From: Candidatus Woesearchaeota archaeon
GTDB lineage: Archaea; Nanobdellota; Nanobdellia; SCGC-AAA011-G17; JACPNG01
Length of the DNA: 34,123 bases
Reading direction: 5' to 3'
Assembly: GCA_016203135.1 (NCBI GenBank)
Contig: JACQNI010000029.1
Location: 1 to 34,123 of the forward strand
Under the pieces are notes generated by a model that saw nothing but the letters and a program-made list of their open reading frames with translations, did no database searches and was not told where the DNA came from. The translations under genes and the position numbers were made by a program. Of the stretch, positions 25,978 through 34,123 are shown one piece after another; the first letter of the stretch is position 1, and every line of letters begins with the position of its first letter.

Positions 25978-26013
25978 CTTATTAATAATTAATTAAGTAA
26001 TAAGAATTTTTTT
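25978..26013 (+). terminator. hairpin followed by T-rich tract 3' of the 25457-25915 gene
   Basis: CTTATTA (25978-25984)/TAATAAG (25998-26004), then AATTTTTTT. Confidence 0.4.
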
Positions 26014-26093
26014 AATGGTACAAAGGGTACGTTAAAAAAAAACAAAAATTTAAAAACCACGCAGTTATTAATATTTAATTAAAAAGGGGTAAA

Positions 26094-27203
26094 ATGGTTA
26101 ATTTCGATGGAATAGGTCCAGAAAAAACAATTGAAGTTTATAATGCGAAAGTTGGAATGCATGGTTATTTGGTTATTGATTCTACAAGCTTAGGTCCAGC
26201 AAAAGGGGGAATAAGAATGACCCCTGATGTTGATCTGGATGAAGTTGCTAGGCTTGCAAGGACTATGACATTAAAATGCTCTTTGGCAGGTTTGCCTTTT
26301 GGCGGTGGAAAATCTGGAATAATTGCTAATCCTAAGGAATTGACTGAGAAAAAGAAAAAAGAAATCATTGAAGCATTTGCTGATTCACTAAAAGAAATTT
26401 CTCCAAAATTATATGTTGCTGCTCCTGATATTAATACTGGGGAGAAAGAAATGGCTTGGTATGCAAAGAGAAATGGAAATAAGAGCGTTACTGGAAAGCC
26501 AAAAAGCCTTGGAGGTTTGCCTCATGAACTTGGAAGTACTGGGTTTGGGGTTTATCAGGCTACAAAGGTTGCTGTTGAACACATGAATAAAAAAATAAAA
26601 AACATGACTTTTGCTGTTGAGGGATTTGGAAATGTTGGTTGGTTTGCTGCAAAGTTTTTAACTAAAGATGGAGCTAAACTTGTGGCTGTTTCTGATTCAA
26701 GGGGAGTTTTGCATAATAAAAATGGAATTGATTTTGAAAAGTTGGCAAAAATAAAAAAAGATAAGGGATCAGTAATAGATTACAAACAAGGAGAAATTCT
26801 AAAAGGGCAGGATATCTTAAGGATTAAAGCAGATGTTTTAGTTACTGCTGCTGTTCCTGATTTAATTAAAATAAGTGATGTTGATGACTTAAAATTTAAG
26901 TTGATAGTTGAGGGAAGCAATATTCCAACAACTCCTGAAGTAGAAGAATACATGCATAAAAAGGGAATTTTAGTAGTTCCAGACTTTGTTGCAAACGCTG
27001 GGGGAGTAATAAGCTCTTATGTTGAATACATAAAAGGCAATGAGAAAAGGATGTTTAAAATGGTTGAAGAGAAAATAATCAGAAATACAAGAATAGTCTT
27101 GAACATAGCTAAAAAACAGAAAATAAAGCCAAGAGATGCTGCTATGAGATTAGCTCAGGAAAGGGTTTTGAAGAAATGCAAGGTTTGTAATGTAAAAATC
27201 TAG
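26094..27203 (+). CDS. Glu/Leu/Phe/Val dehydrogenase family protein
   Basis: LGPAKGGIRM; LAGLPFGGGKSGI; APDINTGEKEMAW; VEGFGNVGWFAA; NAGGVISSYVEY. Confidence 0.93.
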   Translation: MVNFDGIGPEKTIEVYNAKVGMHGYLVIDSTSLGPAKGGIRMTPDVDLDEVARLARTMTLKCSLAGLPFGGGKSGIIANPKELTEKKKKEIIEAFADSLKEISPKLYVAAPDINTGEKEMAWYAKRNGNKSVTGKPKSLGGLPHELGSTGFGVYQATKVAVEHMNKKIKNMTFAVEGFGNVGWFAAKFLTKDGAKLVAVSDSRGVLHNKNGIDFEKLAKIKKDKGSVIDYKQGEILKGQDILRIKADVLVTAAVPDLIKISDVDDLKFKLIVEGSNIPTTPEVEEYMHKKGILVVPDFVANAGGVISSYVEYIKGNEKRMFKMVEEKIIRNTRIVLNIAKKQKIKPRDAAMRLAQERVLKKCKVCNVKI

Positions 27204-27247
27204 GATTATAACAATGTTTATAACTTTTTCTTTATTTGAATTAAGAT

Positions 27248-27310
27248 ATGGGAAGGCGACCTAAGAAAGTCAATCAGCATTTTTTTGATAGAGAATTAAG
27301 AACTATTTAA
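27248..27310 (+). other. possible 20-aa micro-ORF with AT-hook-like start
   Basis: MGRRPKKVNQHFFDRELRTI; TATA-like GTTTATAAC about 30 nt upstream; overlaps 3' end of malic enzyme gene. Confidence 0.25.
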
Positions 27311-28433
27311 CTGACTCAACAATATTTTTTATATAATTATTATCAAATATAGAAGGAATTATTTTGTCTTTGTTTAGATCTTTTACTGAATCTGCCAAGG
27401 CTTTTGCTGCATTCAATTTTATTCTTGTTGTTACCCTTTTTATTTTATTATCAAGTAAGCCCCTAAACAATGCTGGAAAAACTAAAGCGTTATTTATTTG
27501 ATTTGGAAAATCAGATCTTCCTGTTGCTATTATTTTTACACCGGATTTTTTTGCTTCAAGATAGGTTATTTCTGGATCTGGATTTGCTAAAGCGAAAACT
27601 ATTGGATCATTCATTTTTTTTATCATAGAAAGGGTTAAAACATTTGGCTTGCTGACTCCGATAAAAATATCTGCTTTTTTTATTGCATCTTCAAGATTTC
27701 CATTAATATTGTTTTGATTTGTAAACTTCAAGATTTCTTTTTTCTTGAAGTTAAGATCTATTCTTTTTTTGCTAACTATGCCTTTGCTGTCTAGGACTAT
27801 TATATCTTTTGGAGACATTTCATTCAACAATATTGAAGTTGCTATTCCAGCTGCTCCTGCCCCGTTTATTACTATTTTACATTCTTTAAATTTCTTTTTT
27901 AATAATTTCAATGAATTTATCAAGCCAGCTAAAATGACTATGGCTGTTCCATGCTGATCATCATGAAAAACTGGTATATCTAATTCTTGTTGAAGTCTTT
28001 TTTCAATTTCAAAACATCTTGGAGCAGATATATCTTCTAGGTTAATGCCAGAGAAAATTGGAGAGATGTTTTTTACTGTTTTTATTATTTCATTTGAATC
28101 TTTAGTATTCAAGCAGATAGGAATTGCATCTATATCTGCAAATTTTTTAAATAAAACAGATTTTCCTTCCATAACTGGCAATGCTGCTTCAGGACCTAAA
28201 TCTCCTAGACCAAGAATAGCTGAGCCATCGGTTACTATTGCAACCTGATTTGCTTTGTTAGTTAACTCTAGTGCTTCATTTTTATTCTTTGCAATTAATT
28301 TTACTGCTTCTGCAACTCCAGGGGTATAAATTAATGATAAATCCTGCTTGTTTTCAACCTTTGTTTTTATAGATAGCCGAATCTTTCCTTTATACAGTCT
28401 ATGAAGCTTTATTGATTCTTTTTTATAATCCAT
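27303..28433 (-). CDS. malic enzyme (NAD(P)-dependent, oxaloacetate-decarboxylating)
   Basis: LSLIYTPGVAEAVKLIA; VTDGSAILGLGDLGPEAALPVMEGKSVLFKKFADIDAIP; VFHDDQHGTAIV. Confidence 0.95.
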   Translation of the reverse strand: MDYKKESIKLHRLYKGKIRLSIKTKVENKQDLSLIYTPGVAEAVKLIAKNKNEALELTNKANQVAIVTDGSAILGLGDLGPEAALPVMEGKSVLFKKFADIDAIPICLNTKDSNEIIKTVKNISPIFSGINLEDISAPRCFEIEKRLQQELDIPVFHDDQHGTAIVILAGLINSLKLLKKKFKECKIVINGAGAAGIATSILLNEMSPKDIIVLDSKGIVSKKRIDLNFKKKEILKFTNQNNINGNLEDAIKKADIFIGVSKPNVLTLSMIKKMNDPIVFALANPDPEITYLEAKKSGVKIIATGRSDFPNQINNALVFPALFRGLLDNKIKRVTTRIKLNAAKALADSVKDLNKDKIIPSIFDNNYIKNIVESVK

Positions 28434-28507
28434 ATTTCTTGAAAATTTGCCTGATTTATAATTCTTTCTTTAACAAAAAATTTAAAAACAATAGATAAGA
28501 TAGATAA

Positions 28508-29434
28508 ATGATGTATGATGTCATAATTATTGGGGGTGGCTGTGCTGGTTTAGCTGCAGGAATGTATTGCGGAAGATTTGGGATAAAAACTCTGGTTCTT
28601 GGAGAATCTATTGGAGGGACTATCATTCTTACAGATGTTGTTGAAAATTATCCTGGTTTTATAAGATTGACTGGACAAGAATTAGCTGATAAGTTAAAAA
28701 AGCATGCATTAGACTACAAGGAATTTGTGGAAATTAAAGAACAAAAAATTCAGGATATTAAAAAGACAAATAATGGTTTTCTTGTAAGCGATGGAAAAAA
28801 GACCTATAGAAGCAAGACAATAATATATGCAACAGGGACCAAATATAGAAAATTAAATGTTCCTGGAGAAAAGGAATTTTTTTCTAAAGGAATTCATAAT
28901 TGTGCATTATGCGATGGATATGCTTATAGAAACAAAATAATTGGGGTTGTTGGAGGAAGTGACTCTGCTGCAAAAGAGGCTTTGTTATTAACTCAATATG
29001 GAAAAAAAGTATATATCATATATAGAGGAGATAAAATACATCCAGAGCCAATAAACATGGAAAGGGTAAAGAAAAATAAAAAAATAGAAATAATAGGCAA
29101 AACAAATATTACTGAAATTAAAGGAGATAAAAAGGTTACATCTGTTATTTTTGACAAGCCATATAAAGGAAAAAAAGAATTTAAGTTAGATGCTTTATTT
29201 GTTGAGATAGGCCATATACCTTTAACTGAGCTAGCTAAAAAATTAGGGGTAAAACTTGATAAAAATGGAGAGATTATTATAGATCGAGAGGCTAAAACAA
29301 ATATTCCTGGATTTTTTGCTGCTGGGGATTGTGTTAATACTAGCTTTAAGCAAGCTATTGTGGGGGTCGGAGAGGCTGTAAGTGCTGCTTATTCTGCCTA
29401 TAAGTATTTGGAAGGCGAAGTAAAAACTAAATAA
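28508..29434 (+). CDS. trxB: thioredoxin-disulfide reductase
   Basis: IIGGGCAGLAAGMY; CALCDGY redox pair; GGSDSAAKEA; FFAAGDCVNTSFKQAIVGVGEA. Confidence 0.92.
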   Translation: MMYDVIIIGGGCAGLAAGMYCGRFGIKTLVLGESIGGTIILTDVVENYPGFIRLTGQELADKLKKHALDYKEFVEIKEQKIQDIKKTNNGFLVSDGKKTYRSKTIIYATGTKYRKLNVPGEKEFFSKGIHNCALCDGYAYRNKIIGVVGGSDSAAKEALLLTQYGKKVYIIYRGDKIHPEPINMERVKKNKKIEIIGKTNITEIKGDKKVTSVIFDKPYKGKKEFKLDALFVEIGHIPLTELAKKLGVKLDKNGEIIIDREAKTNIPGFFAAGDCVNTSFKQAIVGVGEAVSAAYSAYKYLEGEVKTK

Positions 29435-29470
29435 CAAAACTTTTTTAAAAACTGCTAATTTTTCCTATAT

Positions 29471-30175
29471 ATGCTTAAAGATTTTAAAGTTACTGTTGAA
29501 AAGATAGATATAGAAAGCTTTGATACTAAGACATTTCATTTTAAATTAAGCAATAATGAAGAGATCGAATTTAAAGCTGGGCAATACATATTTATCAAGC
29601 ATTTAAGGGAAGGAAAACCAATGGTAAAGCCATATTCAATAGCTTCTTCTCCTTCTAGTAAAAACAAAATAGAGATTGTTTTGAATAAAATTCCTGGGGG
29701 ATATTTTTCTACATATCTATGTGATAGGGTTAATGTTGGGGATGTTTTGGAAATAAAAGGTCCATTGGGATTGTTTACTTTAAAAGAGCCGATACAAAAT
29801 GATGTTATTTTTGTTGGGACAGGAACTGGAATTGGACCTTTAAGAGCCATGATAAAAAGAATTTTTGAGTTAAAGACTAGTAAAAAAATATGGCTGTTTT
29901 TTGGAGAGAAAACTGAAGAAGAAATATTGTATAGAAAAGAATTTGAGGAACTTGAAAAAGAACATGAAAATTTCAAATATATACCGATATTAAGCAGGCA
30001 GGAATGGGAAGGAGAAAAGGGCCATGTTCAAGACGCTATTAAAAAATACATTAAAAATTCTGAGAATATGGAGGCTTATATATGCGGCTTGATAAATATG
30101 GTTGATGAGACTAAAAGTTTATTGAAGGATCTTGGTTTTGATCCAAAAAAGATTTATGTTGAGAAGTATAATTGA
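29471..30175 (+). CDS. ferredoxin-NADP reductase-like FAD/NAD(P)-binding oxidoreductase
   Basis: KPYSIASSP FAD motif; VFVGTGTGIGPLRAMI NAD(P)-binding motif; no ferredoxin domain. Confidence 0.88.
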   Translation: MLKDFKVTVEKIDIESFDTKTFHFKLSNNEEIEFKAGQYIFIKHLREGKPMVKPYSIASSPSSKNKIEIVLNKIPGGYFSTYLCDRVNVGDVLEIKGPLGLFTLKEPIQNDVIFVGTGTGIGPLRAMIKRIFELKTSKKIWLFFGEKTEEEILYRKEFEELEKEHENFKYIPILSRQEWEGEKGHVQDAIKKYIKNSENMEAYICGLINMVDETKSLLKDLGFDPKKIYVEKYN

Positions 30176-30243
30176 ATTGATTTTAGTGTAAATGTGCTGA
30201 AGGTAAAAAATCAAAGTAGAATTTTTGCAAAACAGTATTAATT

Positions 30244-30257
30244 TCTGCGTTAGCAGA
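30244..30257. repeat. short hairpin-forming inverted repeat
   Basis: TCTGC-GTTA-GCAGA. Confidence 0.35.
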
Positions 30258-30327
30258 GTATCTCTTTTAAAGTCTGTAAAACCACTATTCCGAAAGGCTT
30301 ATAAATTATATAATAGTAACACTATTT

Positions 30328-30663
30328 ATGGGGGATTATTTAGATGTTGTTGTACAGAGATGTAAACAGGCTTATGAGCGTTCTGAGTTAGTTTTAAGCA
30401 AGAATGGTACATCAGATATACAATTTAGATTACCAATCTCCATACATTTGCGAAAAGGGGATATTATACAATTTTATCAAGGCATAATCAGGGGGCTAGA
30501 AAATCCCACTATCACTCATGATGATTACTTAACAGCAGAGATATACAGAAGAAATAAGTGGAGAAAAAAAGAATTGGTTGCTAGATTAGAATCTGCTGAC
30601 ATGCGACTTCTTGAAAATGTAAAAAGAGATTATAAACAAGATTATAAACACTTGTATTATTAG
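30328..30663 (+). CDS. hypothetical protein
   Basis: 111-aa ORF with strong TATA-like GGCTTATAAATTATATA about 27 nt upstream of ATG. Confidence 0.65.
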   Translation: MGDYLDVVVQRCKQAYERSELVLSKNGTSDIQFRLPISIHLRKGDIIQFYQGIIRGLENPTITHDDYLTAEIYRRNKWRKKELVARLESADMRLLENVKRDYKQDYKHLYY

Positions 30664-30888
30664 GTTTGATTTTTTGTGCAACGTTCCTTAGCGAAGTGTA
30701 GGAAAAACTAAAAGTAAATTTGAAGTCTGTCAATCCAACGAACAGAGTGAGCAATAAGGACACAGAATTAAAGGAGATATTTCATTTAGTCGTTTCGTTC
30801 GTTATGGGGTTCCGGTGTTTTGTTCTAACAGAAAAATTTATAAATAAGTATATCTTACTATAAGAAAATAAGAATGTTGGAGGTCGAA

Positions 30889-31179
30889 ATGCCAGCAGAA
30901 ACAATTAAAATGTCATCAAGGGGGCAAATTGTCATACCCCAAGATATAAGAGAGGAGTTAAAAGCTAGTGAGGGAACTATTTTTTCAGTAGTTTCTTCAA
31001 AAGATGCAATTATCTTGAAAAAGATATCAATTCCATCTAAAGAAGATTTGATTAAGGAAATAGGAGCAATTGCATTAGAAGGCAGAAAAAGGGCAAAAAA
31101 GCTAGGAATCAAAGAAAGTGACGTGCCAGAAATGATTCAAAAAGTAAGAAAATTAAAGAAGAAAGGGCAACTATTCTAA
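30889..31179 (+). CDS. AbrB/SpoVT (MazE-like) DNA-binding protein, putative antitoxin
   Basis: IKMSSRGQIVIPQDIREEL; GGAGGT (30879-30884) upstream of ATG 30889, so 30889 is preferred over 30874. Confidence 0.88.
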   Translation: MPAETIKMSSRGQIVIPQDIREELKASEGTIFSVVSSKDAIILKKISIPSKEDLIKEIGAIALEGRKRAKKLGIKESDVPEMIQKVRKLKKKGQLF

Positions 31180-31620
31180 AAGGTCTGGCAATGTTTGTTT
31201 AAAATTTGGATTTTGAATTTCTGTGTTTGTAATAGGATTATACCCTCTAACCAATATTTCTTCTCCAGATTCGTCTTTTGCAGTCATATAAAGTGGAATG
31301 TCATTTGCAACTATATGTTCCATTATTTTTTTAAACACTGCAATTTTTTCTGGATTTAAATTGCATCCTCCATAATGTAAATAACTTCCTGACTGAAAAC
31401 CTAAAGATTTTTGTGCTTCAATATGTAGTGGATCTTCAGACATCATTTCAGAATCTGTAGTTCCATAAACAAAAGAATGGGCTAATACAGGATCTTGAGA
31501 ACGAAGAATATAGAAATCTGTAACTTTTCTCTCTAATCTTAATGGAGATTCAGAAGTTGTTAGTTGAGGTAATCTCTCCTCTACTGTTCTATCCAAATAA
31601 AATCCAATATCTGCTTTCAT
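31171..31620 (-). CDS. hypothetical protein
   Basis: 149-aa ORF, convergent with and overlapping the AbrB gene by 9 nt; no recognised family. Confidence 0.65.
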   Translation of the reverse strand: MKADIGFYLDRTVEERLPQLTTSESPLRLERKVTDFYILRSQDPVLAHSFVYGTTDSEMMSEDPLHIEAQKSLGFQSGSYLHYGGCNLNPEKIAVFKKIMEHIVANDIPLYMTAKDESGEEILVRGYNPITNTEIQNPNFKQTLPDLLE

Positions 31621-31704
31621 GAATATTCTATATTGCCTGACCTTTATAAAGTTTTCTATTTGTAGTATCTATAAAGTAGTAATTAATTACCTAATTATTT
31701 TGCC

Positions 31705-31974
31705 TTATCTTGGTGGCAGCCCTAAGAACCTATAAATCTCTTCTTTCTTTTCAGGATTTAGCGAAACATGCCACTCGCTTGTTTTTTTCATTTTTAACAA
31801 AAACCCTAATTGATATAATTCATCGATTGCTTTTATCATAACTTTCTCTCCACGCAAGTGCTTTGGAAAACTTTTTACTAGATTTTTTTCTTCTGTATGG
31901 GAAGCCCCCCATTTTGCTGGTTTCATTGACATTAGTTTTCTTAGAATCTTTTCTTGAATCGCTCTTTTTTCCAT
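31705..31974 (-). CDS. small protein, possible winged-helix regulator
   Basis: KVMIKAIDELYQLGFLLKMKKTSEWHVSLNPEKKEEI; wing-like arrangement is an inference. Confidence 0.55.
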   Translation of the reverse strand: MEKRAIQEKILRKLMSMKPAKWGASHTEEKNLVKSFPKHLRGEKVMIKAIDELYQLGFLLKMKKTSEWHVSLNPEKKEEIYRFLGLPPR

Positions 31975-31980
31975 GACCTA

Positions 31981-32034
31981 ATAAAGATAATAATCTTTAT
32001 AAATTTTACTTGATAATTTGGTATATTAATATAC
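31981..32034. promoter_or_regulatory. two palindromic sites in a divergent promoter region
   Basis: ATAAAGAT-AATA-ATCTTTAT (31981-32000) and perfect 14-bp GTATATTAATATAC (32021-32034). Confidence 0.55.
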
Positions 32035-32077
32035 TTTAATAGAAAGTTTTAAATAGTTGTTATTTTATTGATCATAC

Positions 32078-32416
32078 ATGGAAGCGACGATATTTAGGGA
32101 GGCCTTAGGAGACTCACCAGTCATAAGAGTACTTGATTTTATGATTGAAGGCAGGGATTTAGATTACTCGCTTTCGGATATTGCTGAAAATGCTAATATT
32201 AGCTGGACAACATTGCATAGAATATGGGGCAATTTAATAAGATTTAGGATAGTAATTCATACGAGAGATATAGGAAGAGCAAAGCTATTCAAATTGAATC
32301 AGGAAAATCCTACAGTCAAAGAACTAATAAAAGTTTATGACACTTTGTTGTATCAGGAAACTGAAAAATATTTTGAGAAATTAAATAATAAACTATCCCT
32401 AAGCCAAGCTATTTGA
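32078..32416 (+). CDS. winged-helix transcriptional regulator
   Basis: YSLSDIAENANISWTTLHRIWGNLIRFRIVIHTRDIGRAKLFKLN. Confidence 0.8.
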   Translation: MEATIFREALGDSPVIRVLDFMIEGRDLDYSLSDIAENANISWTTLHRIWGNLIRFRIVIHTRDIGRAKLFKLNQENPTVKELIKVYDTLLYQETEKYFEKLNNKLSLSQAI

Positions 32417-33565
32417 CTTTTTTTTCAAGAATTTTTCTAGTCTATCAATAGCTTTTTCTATCAAAGAATAATTAGTAGCATAGCTGAATCTGATGAAACC
32501 TTCTCCATATCTGCCGAATTCTGTTCCTGGAACTACTGCTACCTTTGCTTTTTTCAGAATTTTTTCAGCGAAGTTATTGCTATTATTACTGTAATTTTTT
32601 ATGCTTGAAAATGCATAAAAAGCGCCATCAGGCATTTTTGTTTCTAGATTAATTTCATTTAATCTTTTAACTAAAAAATTTCTTCTTCTTTTATACTCTT
32701 TAACCATTACATTTACATATTTGTTTGGCAAAGATAAGGCTTTAACACCAATCAACTGAGATAAAGTCGGAGGGGCAAGAACTACATAATGGCTGACTTT
32801 TGACATTGCTTCAATCAGTTTTTTTGGGCCTGCAGCAAAACCCAGTCTAAAACCGCACATTGCATAGCTTTTTGAAAATGTATGGAATGTGACAACGTAA
32901 TCTTGCATTCCATTTAAACTGCCAATAGAAACATGCTTTTTATCATAGATTAATTTTTCATAGGCTTCATCTGAAAAAACATAAAGATCATTTTCAACCG
33001 CAATATCTGCTATTTCCTCAAGAATTTTTTTTGAAATTACTGTTCCTGTTGGATTGCTTGGGGTGTTTATTATCAAGACTTCTGATTTTTTCTTGTCTAT
33101 CACTTCTTTTATTTTATCTGGGTTTATCTCAAAATTGTTTTCTTGATCTAATTTAAAATAGATTGGAGTTCCATTAACAAGATCTATTGCAGGAATATAA
33201 GCAAGATAGCTAGGATTTGGAATAATGACTTGTTCTCCAGGATCTACTGTCGATAGTAATGCTGTAAAAATTGCTTGCTGGCTGCCACAGCTTACCATTA
33301 TGTTTTCTGGAGATAAGTTAATTTTATTGTCTTTTTTTAATTTTTTAACAATGGCTTCTTTTAGTTCGTGGATTCCTGAGGTTGGAGAATAATGTGTTGA
33401 TTTGTTTATGATTGTTTTTGCATAACTTAACAATGGCTTTGGGGTTAAGAAATCAGGCTCGCCAACTGACATTGAAATAATGCTTTTATCTTCAGCAGCT
33501 ATCTTAAGCAATCTGCCTATCTGAGCTTCTGGCAATTGTAATTCACGCTCTGAAATATGCTTCAT
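32399..33565 (-). CDS. class I/II aminotransferase (aspartate aminotransferase-like)
   Basis: IISMSVGEPDFLTP; SCGSQQAIFTAL; NTPSNPTGTV; FHTFSKSYAMCGFRLGFAAG; FIRFSYATN. Confidence 0.95.
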   Translation of the reverse strand: MKHISERELQLPEAQIGRLLKIAAEDKSIISMSVGEPDFLTPKPLLSYAKTIINKSTHYSPTSGIHELKEAIVKKLKKDNKINLSPENIMVSCGSQQAIFTALLSTVDPGEQVIIPNPSYLAYIPAIDLVNGTPIYFKLDQENNFEINPDKIKEVIDKKKSEVLIINTPSNPTGTVISKKILEEIADIAVENDLYVFSDEAYEKLIYDKKHVSIGSLNGMQDYVVTFHTFSKSYAMCGFRLGFAAGPKKLIEAMSKVSHYVVLAPPTLSQLIGVKALSLPNKYVNVMVKEYKRRRNFLVKRLNEINLETKMPDGAFYAFSSIKNYSNNSNNFAEKILKKAKVAVVPGTEFGRYGEGFIRFSYATNYSLIEKAIDRLEKFLKKKSNSLA

Positions 33566-33626
33566 ATAACCTCTTTTAATTTAAACAATCAATTAATTTT
33601 ATATATCTTTTTGTTTTTGCGGATTT

Positions 33627-33867
33627 ATGGCAAGATGGTATAATCTTAATTTTTTTAAAGATAAAACTAAAACAGTTTACAATAGATCTGGAAAAAAGAT
33701 AGTTAAAATTTATACATAAGGAAGGTAATTGTCAGGGAAAGCTAGATTGGGATAAAATAACAATGATTTTTAATCAAACATTTTTTAATCTTAAGGATAA
33801 AGATAAAAGAAACTTAGCGTTAAATTATTCTAGATTAAGAAGAAGAAATAATGATTTACACGAGTAA
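33627..33867 (+). pseudogene. possible small gene split by a +1 frameshift at an internal TAA
   Basis: Frame 0 MARWYNLNFFKDKTKTVYNRSGKKIVKIYT-TAA (33627-33719); +1 frame continues KEGNCQGKLDWDKITMIFNQTFFNLKDKDKRNLALNYSRLRRRNNDLHE-stop (33718-33867). Confidence 0.4.
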
Positions 33868-34110
33868 ATTATAAATTTTAAAAAATACTTGTTCAAAAAA
33901 TTCTTTTTGAAAGTTCTTTCTGTGGAAGTTTTCAAGGTAAGTAAATGTAATTTCCCTGCATTTTCTTGCTATATCCTCTATGTTTATTTCAAAGCATGAA
34001 TGAATATGATTTTCTAAATGCCTTGCTTTTTTTGTTCTTATCTTTTTTAACGGCAATATGATGCTCAGCAAGGCAAACTCAAACTCAAAAGCTATTCTTA
34101 TTATATTCAT
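33856..34110 (-). CDS. hypothetical protein; 5' end may extend past window edge
   Basis: 84-aa ORF; frame still open upstream to the window end. Confidence 0.5.
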   Translation of the reverse strand: MNIIRIAFEFEFALLSIILPLKKIRTKKARHLENHIHSCFEINIEDIARKCREITFTYLENFHRKNFQKEFFEQVFFKIYNLLV

Positions 34111-34123
34111 GTCTTTTTTTGCA

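Noticed and set aside
29536-29976. Minus-strand 146-aa ORF opposite the FNR-like gene
   Set aside because: Shadow ORF; the plus strand carries clear FAD and NAD(P) motifs.
1-34123. tRNA, rRNA, CRISPR array or transposase
   Set aside because: No T-arm-like GTTCRA with paired stems in intergenic gaps, no regularly spaced repeats and no transposase motifs were found by eye; a tRNAscan-SE or CRISPR finder run would be decisive.

Overview
This 34 kb AT-rich window has archaeal features: TATA/BRE-like promoters close to start codons, an archaeal SepF, an Ogg2-type glycosylase, an NDP-forming acyl-CoA synthetase and many 4-nt start/stop overlaps. It is probably from a DPANN-type archaeon (inference). 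It is densely coding. I saw no rRNA, tRNA, CRISPR array or transposase. The left part (1-7500) holds an Ogg2 fragment, an ArsM-like methyltransferase, a VIT/CCC1 protein, a TGS-domain P-loop protein with degenerate G motifs, an MscS-like protein, a MacB/LolD-type ABC exporter and SepF. The centre (8500-20830) is an almost entirely plus-strand block: a LAGLIDADG protein, glutaredoxin, carbamate kinase, a Fic protein, a cyclic-2,3-diphosphoglycerate-synthetase-like protein, a RibD/DHFR-like reductase, ornithine carbamoyltransferase, a cyclophilin lipoprotein and an aldehyde dehydrogenase. It ends in a tightly overlapping operon with a class III aminotransferase, an M42 peptidase, a duplicated zinc-knuckle microprotein and an acyl-CoA synthetase alpha subunit. 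Together these suggest a citrulline/ornithine/peptide energy-conservation module without arginine deiminase in view. The right part (20800-34123) mixes accessory genes (XRE regulator with internal repeats, TraB/GumN lipoprotein, divergent membrane proteins, AbrB antitoxin without adjacent toxin, divergent small regulators with palindromic operators) with metabolic genes (Glu/Leu dehydrogenase, malic enzyme, thioredoxin reductase, FNR-like reductase, class I aminotransferase). No single entirely new system is proven. The strongest leads are the coupled cPGS-like/RibD-like/OTC cistrons, the embedded Fic gene with its operator-like repeat, the zinc-knuckle microprotein in the peptidase/ACD operon, and the palindromic regulatory regions.
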